From: Lachnospiraceae bacterium
GTDB lineage: Bacteria > Bacillota > Clostridia > Lachnospirales > Lachnospiraceae
Length of the DNA: 10,007 nucleotides
NCBI GenBank assembly: GCA_017461685.1
Contig: JAFTXF010000182.1
Coordinates: 1 to 10,007 of the forward strand
Direction of reading: 5' to 3'
Shown: positions 1 through 5,273 of the stretch, in pieces
Numbering within the stretch: the first letter of the stretch is position 1
Layout of the letters: each line of letters starts with the position of its first letter
The notes under the pieces: model-generated
Databases searched by the model: none
What the model was told of the DNA's origin: nothing
Seen by the model: the letters and a program-made list of their open reading frames with translations, nothing else
Program-made: the position numbers and the translations under genes

Positions 1-231
1 GTTGATTATATTATCGAGGGTGGCCAGACCATGAATCCGTCTACAGAGGATATGTTAAATGCCATCGACCGTGTAAATGCAGACACTATATTTATCCTGC
101 CAAACAACAGCAATATTATTCTTGCTGCTAATCAGGCAAAGGCTTTGGTGGAAGATAAGCAGATTGTTGTTATCCCTACCAAAACAGTGCCGCAGGGTAT
201 TACAGCCATTATCAACTATGTGCCTGATTGA
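1..231 (+). CDS. fakA: Fatty-acid kinase FakA/YloV family, upstream fragment (5' end outside window, ends at in-frame TGA)
   Basis: FakA is the ATP-binding kinase subunit that, with a fatty-acid-binding FakB protein, phosphorylates fatty acids to acyl-phosphates for phospholipid synthesis in the cytoplasm. The frame is open from base 1. It shows conserved YloV/FakA blocks: EGGQTMNPST near the start, then ILPNNSNIILAANQA, then VVIPTKTVPQGITAI, all typical of the C-terminal Dak1_2-type region. The reading ends at TGA 229-231 after NYVPD. The same frame continues directly after this codon with the rest of the family sequence (235-594), so this is an internal stop and not a natural C-terminus. 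No frame change is needed to join the two parts. Truncation here would remove about 120 residues. Family assignment is strong; whether the gene is functional is open. Confidence 0.85.
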   Translation, partial: VDYIIEGGQTMNPSTEDMLNAIDRVNADTIFILPNNSNIILAANQAKALVEDKQIVVIPTKTVPQGITAIINYVPD

Positions 232-234
232 AGG

Positions 235-594
235 GTGGAAGAAAACGAAGAGAACATGATTGCCGAAATCAAACGTGTAAAGACCGGTCAGGTTACTTAT
301 GCAGTAAGAGACACCATGATTGATGATAAGGAAATTAAATGCGGCGATTACATGGGTATCGGCGATGCGGGTATTTTGGCTGTCGGCACTGATATGACAG
401 AGATTACATTAGAGATGGTAGACGCCATGGTAAATGATGATATTGAATTAATCAGCATTTATTACGGCAGTGATGTAACTGAGGAAGATGCTGCAGCGCT
501 TAGCGATGCCATAAGCAGCAGACATCCGGCAGTGGATGTTGAGCTTCAGTATGGCGGTCAGCCGATTTATTATTATGTGATTTCAGCAGAATAA
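235..594 (+). CDS. fakA: Fatty-acid kinase FakA/YloV family, C-terminal fragment after the in-frame TGA
   Basis: This continues the preceding fragment in the same frame, with one codon (AGG) between the TGA and the GTG at 235. The residues match the end of YloV/FakA proteins: a KTGQVTYAVRDT block at about residues 16-27, a GDYMGIGDAGILAVG stretch, ELISIYYGSDVTEEDA, and the terminal ELQYGGQPIYYY signature. The stop is TAA at 592-594. If translated separately, a start could be GTG 235 or ATG 256. Neither has a well-placed Shine-Dalgarno: AAGGGTGG at 231-238 overlaps the first and is too far from the second. An independent protein is therefore less likely than readthrough, a broken gene or a base error. 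Downstream is the structured gap before recG; fakA near recG is a familiar Firmicute arrangement. Confidence 0.8.
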   Translation: MEENEENMIAEIKRVKTGQVTYAVRDTMIDDKEIKCGDYMGIGDAGILAVGTDMTEITLEMVDAMVNDDIELISIYYGSDVTEEDAAALSDAISSRHPAVDVELQYGGQPIYYYVISAE

Positions 595-599
595 TATTT

Positions 600-618
600 T
601 TCCTTATATGATAAGGAA
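600..618 (+). repeat. 8-bp perfect hairpin directly after fakA
   Basis: TTCCTTAT (600-607) and ATAAGGAA (611-618) are exact reverse complements around a 3-base loop, beginning five bases after the fakA stop. The T-run lies before the stem (597-601) and none follows, so it does not look like an intrinsic terminator for the + strand. It may protect the 3' end of the message, or be chance in AT-rich sequence. Confidence 0.45.
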
Positions 619-666
619 TTATACGGGTGACGGCAGAAAAGTCTGCATATGTCATAAAGTTTTTAA

Positions 667-690
667 AGGGCAGCTTCTGGCTGCCCTATT
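667..690 (+). terminator. Possible intrinsic terminator of fakA
   Basis: GGGCAGC (668-674) pairs perfectly with GCTGCCC (680-686) around a 5-base loop. A667-T687 adds an eighth pair. The stem is GC-rich and preceded by TTTTAAA, but followed only by the mixed tract TATTTGG, so the U-run is weak. It lies about 75 bases after the fakA stop and abuts the next inverted repeat. Confidence 0.45.
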
Positions 691-730
691 TGGTTACATA
701 GGAAAGAGTGCCTTCCTATGTAACCAAATA
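687..730. repeat. 18-bp perfect inverted repeat
   Basis: TATTTGGTTACATAGGAA (687-704) is exactly reverse-complementary to 713-730, with an 8-base spacer (705-712). A perfect 18-bp stem is far beyond chance for a short gap. It begins at the last base of the preceding terminator-like stem. There is no following T-run (AACGCTC follows). It could be an RNA hairpin, a protein-binding site or part of a dispersed repeat. Confidence 0.8.
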
Positions 731-750
731 ACGCTCTGCGAGGATGTGCA

Positions 751-788
751 CGATGTGCATAGGAAGGCTGCTTTGCAGCTGCACATCG
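751..788. repeat. Compound hairpin with 9-bp outer and 5-bp inner stem
   Basis: CGATGTGCA (751-759) pairs with TGCACATCG (780-788). Inside it GCTGC (767-771) pairs with GCAGC (775-779) around TTT, leaving a 7-base bulge (760-766) on the left side only. GATGTGCA also occurs just before, at 743-750, as a direct repeat, so either copy could serve as left arm. Confidence 0.6.
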
Positions 789-795
789 GCACCGG

Positions 796-857
796 AAGCG
801 GAGCAAGTCCCGTGGGGATTGAGAAATTTAGGGAGTTCGAAGCGGACTTGTCCGCTT
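796..857. repeat. 14-bp inverted repeat with one bulge, overlapping the recG-proximal terminator
   Basis: Bases 796-810 (AAGCGGAGCAAGTCC) pair with 844-857 over 14 base pairs, with only G803 unpaired. The right arm is the same sequence that folds on itself in the terminator-like hairpin at 839-863, so the two structures exclude each other. This is the layout of an antiterminator and terminator pair, though a nested repeat element would look the same. Confidence 0.55.
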
Positions 858-863
858 TGTTTT
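839..863 (+). terminator. Terminator-like hairpin upstream of recG
   Basis: AAGCGGA (840-846) pairs perfectly with TCCGCTT (851-857) across a CTTG loop and is followed by TGTTTT (858-863). It lies about 100 bases before the recG start. It could end transcription from upstream or act as a conditional attenuator for recG. The U-tract is short and broken by a G. Confidence 0.45.
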
Positions 864-951
864 ACACTGGAAAATGAAAGAGAAACCATGGACAGGCTTA
901 CGTAGATTGTATGAGGTGGAGTCAGTATCCTGTAGGTCTGTGATGGGAAAC

Positions 952-956
952 GGAGA
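952..956 (+). promoter_or_regulatory. Ribosome binding site fixing the recG start
   Basis: GGAGA lies 4-5 bases before ATG 961. The alternative in-frame starts at 874 and 943 lack a comparable site, and the family N-terminus fits 961. Confidence 0.6.
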
Positions 957-960
957 AGTC

Positions 961-3024
961 ATGAAACTTACGGATTCTATTTTAGAGTTAAAGGGCATCG
1001 GAGACAAAACAGCCCGGTTATTTCAGAAACTTGATATATTTACGGTAAAGGATTTATTGCATGCATTTCCGAGAGATTACGACAAGTTTGAGGATATATG
1101 TACCGTTTCCGAATTGAAAACCGGAGAAATAGCGGCCATAAAAGGAAGTGTTGTGAGTGTGAAGCCCTTAAAGAAAGTACGTAACCTGACCATATTAAGC
1201 GTTTTGGTGCGGGACAATTCAGGCGCTGTACAGCTTACCTTTTTTAATCAGCCGTATCTGAAAAATAAGCTTTTTCCGGGCATTTCCTATTATTTTAGAG
1301 GAGTTTTGCAGGTGAAAAACAGTCAGCTTGTGATGGAGCAGCCGGCCATTTATTCGGCAGCAGAATTCGAGCTGATTCGCAATTCTATTATTCCGAAGTA
1401 CAATCTGACCAAGGGCTTATCCAATAAAATCGTAACTAACAGCGTGAAACAGGTGCTGAAGGAAGTAACACTCACAGAAGATTATATGCCGGATTATATT
1501 TTGAAACGGTACCATTTATGTGATATTTATTCGGCTTATCAGGGGATTCATTTTCCGGAAAGCTTTGAACATTTGGTAGAGGCGAGAAAACGACTGGTAT
1601 TTGATGAATTATTTATGTTTGTATACATGGTGCGTAGGGAAAAAGGACATGCCGAGAAGCTTCCTAACGGCTATTTTATGAAGGACACAGAGGTGTTGAA
1701 TCATTTTTTGGAAGCCTTGCCTTACAGGCTGACCAATGCCCAGATGCGTACCTGGCAGGAGGTAAGCGAGGATTTATCTTCTCCATATTTGATGAATCGA
1801 CTGATACAGGGAGATGTAGGCAGCGGCAAAACCATTATCGCACTGCTGGCACTGTTAAAAGTGGTAACAAATGGCTATCAGGGCGCGTTAATGGCGCCTA
1901 CGGAAGTGCTTGCCAGACAACATATGGAAAGCTTCAGTGAATTAATAAAAGCGCACAACCTGCCTTTTAAACCGGTATTACTTGTAGGCTCTATGACTGC
2001 TAAAGAAAAGCGGGAAGCCTACGAAGCACTAAAGTCCGGAGAGGCTAATCTGGCAATCGGTACCCATGCAGTCATTCAGGAAAAGGTGGAATTTAACAAG
2101 CTTGCACTGGTGATTACAGACGAACAGCACCGATTCGGCGTAAAACAACGGGAAGCCCTGGCGGGAAAAGGAGCCTTTCCGCATGTTCTGGTCATGAGTG
2201 CCACACCGATTCCACGAAGTCTGGCTATTATTTTGTACGGTGATATGCATTTGTCCGTCATTGATGAGCTTCCGGCAAACAGACTTCCCCGTAAAAACTG
2301 TGTAGTGGGGACGGACTATAGACCTACAGCATATCGATTTATTCAAAAACAGGTGGAAGAAGGGCATCAGGCCTATATTATTTGCCCTATGGTGGAAGCA
2401 AGTGAGGACGAGGATAACAAGCTGGAAAATGTAATAGACTATACTGAAAAGCTGCGTGAATGTATGCCGGAAAACATGCGTATCGGCTACCTGCACGGGA
2501 AAATGCGCCCTGCAGAAAAGAATCGTATTATGGAGTCTTTTAGCCAAAAAGCGCTGGATATTCTGGTATCCACAACGGTCATTGAGGTAGGCATCAACGT
2601 GCCTAATGCGACTGTGATCATGGTAGAGAATGCCGAACGTTTCGGCCTTGCGGCACTTCACCAGCTGCGCGGTCGTGTAGGTCGCGGCAATGCGCAAAGT
2701 TACTGTATTTTTGTTTCCTCTAAGGATGATAAAAAGACTATGGAGCGACTGGATATTTTAAATAAGTCCAATGACGGTTTCTTTATTGCAAGCGAGGATT
2801 TAAGGCTGAGAGGTCCGGGAGATTTGTTTGGCATCAGGCAAAGCGGTGACTTTGATTTTGAACTGGCGGATATATATCAGGATGCAGATATTTTAAAATC
2901 CTGTGGAGAACTGGCGGAACAAATAATCGAAGAGGACCCGGATTTATTAAAACCTGAACACGCGGGACTTAACGATTATTTTACCTCCGGTCACTGGAAT
3001 CGACTGGATTTTCGCAGTATTTAG
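961..3024 (+). CDS. recG: ATP-dependent DNA helicase RecG
   Basis: RecG is a monomeric superfamily 2 helicase/translocase that remodels stalled replication forks and branched recombination intermediates. The 687 residues fit the family (about 680-700). An N-terminal helical and OB-fold wedge domain (about 1-250) begins with the usual LKGIGDKTARLF helix-hairpin-helix-like stretch and the FPRDY motif. The helicase core follows: Walker A GDVGSGKT (284-291), APTEVLARQ (312-320), the DEQH Walker B box (387-390), SAT motif III (413-415), YLHGKM (510-515) and QLRGRVGRG motif VI (568-576). The C-terminal RLRGPGD/FG-rQSG segment (615-629) is characteristic of RecG. The frame is open upstream to 874, but 961 is chosen because homologues begin at about this residue and GGAGA lies just before it. 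The stop is TAG. An intrinsic terminator follows within 25 bases, so recG closes a transcription unit. Confidence 0.97.
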   Translation: MKLTDSILELKGIGDKTARLFQKLDIFTVKDLLHAFPRDYDKFEDICTVSELKTGEIAAIKGSVVSVKPLKKVRNLTILSVLVRDNSGAVQLTFFNQPYLKNKLFPGISYYFRGVLQVKNSQLVMEQPAIYSAAEFELIRNSIIPKYNLTKGLSNKIVTNSVKQVLKEVTLTEDYMPDYILKRYHLCDIYSAYQGIHFPESFEHLVEARKRLVFDELFMFVYMVRREKGHAEKLPNGYFMKDTEVLNHFLEALPYRLTNAQMRTWQEVSEDLSSPYLMNRLIQGDVGSGKTIIALLALLKVVTNGYQGALMAPTEVLARQHMESFSELIKAHNLPFKPVLLVGSMTAKEKREAYEALKSGEANLAIGTHAVIQEKVEFNKLALVITDEQHRFGVKQREALAGKGAFPHVLVMSATPIPRSLAIILYGDMHLSVIDELPANRLPRKNCVVGTDYRPTAYRFIQKQVEEGHQAYIICPMVEASEDEDNKLENVIDYTEKLRECMPENMRIGYLHGKMRPAEKNRIMESFSQKALDILVSTTVIEVGINVPNATVIMVENAERFGLAALHQLRGRVGRGNAQSYCIFVSSKDDKKTMERLDILNKSNDGFFIASEDLRLRGPGDLFGIRQSGDFDFELADIYQDADILKSCGELAEQIIEEDPDLLKPEHAGLNDYFTSGHWNRLDFRSI

Positions 3025-3045
3025 CGTTACCGTAAATATGATAAA

Positions 3046-3076
3046 AGCTGTTACAGAATACTGTAGCAGTTTTTTT
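3046..3076 (+). terminator. Intrinsic terminator of recG
   Basis: CTGTTACAG (3048-3056) and CTGTAGCAG (3061-3069) form a 9-bp stem with one T-G wobble and an AATA loop, followed directly by seven Ts (3070-3076). The AAAA before the stem can pair with the T-run. It starts 21 bases after the recG stop. Confidence 0.9.
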
Positions 3077-3098
3077 GTGCAATTTGTAAAATAATTAC

Positions 3099-3137
3099 AT
3101 CAGCAGGGCGACCTCCACTTGCAAACCTGCTGATTTT
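3099..3137 (+). repeat. 9-bp inverted repeat in the recG-parE gap
   Basis: ATCAGCAGG (3099-3107) is exactly complementary to CCTGCTGAT (3126-3134), with an 18-base loop. TTT follows the last base of the stem, making TTTT with it. It could be a second, weaker terminator or an attenuator of parE. The long loop and short T-run make termination uncertain. Confidence 0.5.
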
Positions 3138-3338
3138 GTGGTAAAGTTTACGATATATGGTATTTTGTGAGAATTGTGCCCACAAGCTATTGTGTGCAGC
3201 TTGGCAAAATACGGAACGGTTTCCGGAACGGCTCAATAATTGTATTTGGGGGCTGACAGACGATGCTTGCAGAGAAATCAGATACAGCCTGTCAGGGAAC
3301 GGTATATGATGATATCAAACGATAATGAGGAATGGATT
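3135..3338 (+). promoter_or_regulatory. 5' leader and presumed promoter region of parE-parC
   Basis: A promoter is expected here because recG ends with a strong terminator, but no clear -35/-10 pair is visible. A weak candidate is TTGTGA (3165-3170), 17 bases from TATTGT (3188-3193). A direct repeat GGAACGG occurs at 3213-3219 and 3225-3231. CTGACAG (3253-3259) is inverted at 3289-3295 (CTGTCAG). GAGGA at 3327-3331 is the parE ribosome binding site. No gene is seen. Confidence 0.4.
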
Positions 3339-5261
3339 ATGGCAAAAAACAACACATACGGTGCGGAGAATATAACCGTATTAGAAGGTTTAGAAGCGGT
3401 CAGAGTGCGTCCGGGTATGTATATCGGCAGCGTTTCTACCAAAGGTTTAAATCACTTGATTTATGAAATCGTAGACAACTCTGTGGATGAGCATCTGGCG
3501 GGGTACTGTTCAGAGATTCAGGTTACGTTAGAAGCAGACGGTTCCTGTACGGTCTCTGATAACGGACGAGGTATCCCTGTAGGCATGCATGAAAAGGGCA
3601 TCAGTGCGGAACGTCTGGTATTTACTACGCTGCATGCGGGCGGTAAATTTGACAATACGGCTTACAAAACCAGTGGTGGTCTGCACGGTGTAGGTTCTTC
3701 GGTTGTAAATGCTTTGTCCAAACGGCTTTCCGTTACAGTAAAGGTAGGCGGAGCTATTCACTATGATAGTTATGAGCGAGGCATTCCGACTACAGAGCTG
3801 ATAGACGGGCTGCTGCCTGTCATCGGTAAGACCAAAGAAACCGGTACCAGCATTAATTTCCTGCCGGATGATGAGATTTTTGATAAGGTTCGCTTTAAAG
3901 AAGATGACATCAAGAGCCGTATGCATGAGACTGCCTACTTAAATCCGGAGCTTACCATTATCTTTAAAGATATGCGTAAGGAAGAGCCGGAGGAAATCAT
4001 TTACCATGAGCCGGAAGGTATTATTGGCTTTATTAAGGATATGAACAAGTCCAGTGAAGCGGTTCATGACGTGGTTTATTTTAAGGGCGAGAGTGAAGGC
4101 ATTACCTGTGAGGTGGCATTCCAGTATGTCAATGAATTCCACGAAAATATTCTGGGCTTTTGTAACAATATTTATAATTCCGAGGGCGGTACGCATTTGA
4201 CCGGTTTTAAGACACAGTTTACAACCGTAATCAATAGCTATGCCCGTGAACTGAATATATTAAAGGAAAAGGATGTAAATTTTACCGGTGCAGATGTACG
4301 TAATGGTATGACGGCTGTGGTTTCCATCAAGCATCCGGACCCGAGATTTGAAGGGCAGACCAAGACTAAGCTGGACAATCAGGACGCTGCCAAGGCAGTG
4401 AGTAAGATTACCAGTGAAGAAATTGTAAGATTTTTTGACAGAAATTTAGAAACACTTAAGGGTGTTATTTCCTGCGCAGAAAAGGCAGCCAAGATTCGTA
4501 AGAGCGAAGAGCGTGCCAAGACCAATCTGCTGACCAAGCAGAAGTTTTCCTTTGATTCCAATGGCAAGCTGGCTAACTGTGAGTCCAAGGACGCTGAAAA
4601 GTGCGAAATCTTTATCGTAGAGGGTGATTCCGCCGGCGGCAGTGCCAAGAGTGCCAGAAATCGAATGTATCAGGCAATTTTACCTATCAGAGGTAAGATT
4701 TTAAACGTGGAAAAGGCCAGCATCGACAAAGTCCTTGCCAATGCAGAGATTAAGACCATGATCAATGCCTTTGGCTGTGGTTTTTCCGAGGGTTACGGTA
4801 ATGACTTTGATATTTCCAAGCTGCGCTATGACAAGATTATCATTATGGCCGATGCGGACGTGGATGGAGAACATATTTCTACATTACTTTTAACCTTGTT
4901 TTATCGTTTTATGCCTGAGCTTATTTACAATGGACACGTATACATTGCCATGCCTCCATTGTACAAGGCTATGCCAAGCAAGGGACAGGAAGAGTACTTA
5001 TATGATGACAAAGCCTTAGAGCAGTATCGCAAAAAGCACAAAGGACCTTTCACGTTACAACGTTACAAAGGTCTTGGTGAAATGGACGCGGAACAGCTTT
5101 GGGAGACTACCTTGAATCCGGAGACCCGACTGTTAAAGCAGGTGGAGATAGAAGACGGCCGTATGGCAAGCCAGGTGACGGAAATGCTTATGGGTACGGA
5201 AGTTACAGCCCGTAAAGAGTTTATTTATGAGCATGCGACAGACGCAGAATTAGACATTTAG
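3339..5261 (+). CDS. parE: DNA topoisomerase IV subunit B (ParE; GyrB-like type IIA ATPase subunit)
   Basis: This is the ATPase and TOPRIM subunit of a type IIA topoisomerase, which with ParC passes duplex DNA through a double-strand break to decatenate chromosomes. At 640 residues it is close to Gram-positive ParE. The GHKL ATPase is at the N-terminus: EIVDNSVDE (N47), DNGRG (74-78), GGLHGVGS (113-120) and the QTK loop (340-342). The TOPRIM fold has EGDSAGG (428-434), PIRGKILNVEKA and DADVDG (505-510); RYKGLGEMD follows at 575-583. The start is ATG 3339, chosen for GAGGA seven bases upstream and for the family N-terminus (MAKNNTYGAE-ITVLEGLEAVR). The frame is open further up, with ATGs at 3306 and 3309, but without as good a site. 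ParE rather than GyrB is inferred from the paired downstream subunit, which lacks a GyrA box. Glu511 sits where Ala or Ser is usual after DADVDG. The stop is TAG, and the next gene starts 12 bases later. Confidence 0.93.
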   Translation: MAKNNTYGAENITVLEGLEAVRVRPGMYIGSVSTKGLNHLIYEIVDNSVDEHLAGYCSEIQVTLEADGSCTVSDNGRGIPVGMHEKGISAERLVFTTLHAGGKFDNTAYKTSGGLHGVGSSVVNALSKRLSVTVKVGGAIHYDSYERGIPTTELIDGLLPVIGKTKETGTSINFLPDDEIFDKVRFKEDDIKSRMHETAYLNPELTIIFKDMRKEEPEEIIYHEPEGIIGFIKDMNKSSEAVHDVVYFKGESEGITCEVAFQYVNEFHENILGFCNNIYNSEGGTHLTGFKTQFTTVINSYARELNILKEKDVNFTGADVRNGMTAVVSIKHPDPRFEGQTKTKLDNQDAAKAVSKITSEEIVRFFDRNLETLKGVISCAEKAAKIRKSEERAKTNLLTKQKFSFDSNGKLANCESKDAEKCEIFIVEGDSAGGSAKSARNRMYQAILPIRGKILNVEKASIDKVLANAEIKTMINAFGCGFSEGYGNDFDISKLRYDKIIIMADADVDGEHISTLLLTLFYRFMPELIYNGHVYIAMPPLYKAMPSKGQEEYLYDDKALEQYRKKHKGPFTLQRYKGLGEMDAEQLWETTLNPETRLLKQVEIEDGRMASQVTEMLMGTEVTARKEFIYEHATDAELDI

Positions 5262-5273
5262 GAGTGAGATGTG

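Larger units (their letters stand above)
595..960 (+). other. Gene-free, highly structured region between fakA and recG
   Basis: This 366-base stretch has no credible gene. An open frame from about 608 to 877 crosses all the hairpins and resembles no protein I recognise; it is judged spurious. What it holds is a series of inverted repeats: 600-618, 667-687, 687-730, 751-788, 796-857 and a terminator-like hairpin at 839-863. The first two may end fakA transcription. The later ones could be a structured leader of recG or a dispersed intergenic repeat. Several arms can pair with more than one partner (see findings). Confidence 0.7.

Noticed and set aside
229..231. TGA reassigned to Trp (alternative genetic code)
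   Set aside because: recG, parE and parC together exceed 2,000 codons with no internal TGA and use TGG for Trp.
229..270. Selenocysteine at the fakA TGA
   Set aside because: No SECIS-like hairpin follows, and FakA is not a known selenoprotein. The sequence after the TGA is purine-rich and unstructured.
687..863. CRISPR array or riboswitch of a known class
   Set aside because: There are no regularly spaced direct repeats, and no recognisable T-box, SAM, TPP, FMN, glycine or c-di-GMP core motifs.
608..877. Open frame of 89 codons between fakA and recG
   Set aside because: It runs through the inverted repeats, has no ribosome binding site, and the peptide resembles no family I know. Its composition follows the hairpins.
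874..960. Longer RecG N-terminus starting at ATG 874 or 943
   Set aside because: The extra residues do not look like RecG, and the only good ribosome binding site (952-956) serves ATG 961.
2029..2697. 222-codon minus-strand open frame inside recG
   Set aside because: It is a shadow of recG. The plus-strand frame carries all the helicase motifs and the minus frame has none.
3165..3193. TTGTGA-N17-TATTGT as the parE promoter
   Set aside because: Each hexamer matches the consensus at only four of six positions; this is too weak to list as a promoter in AT-rich sequence.
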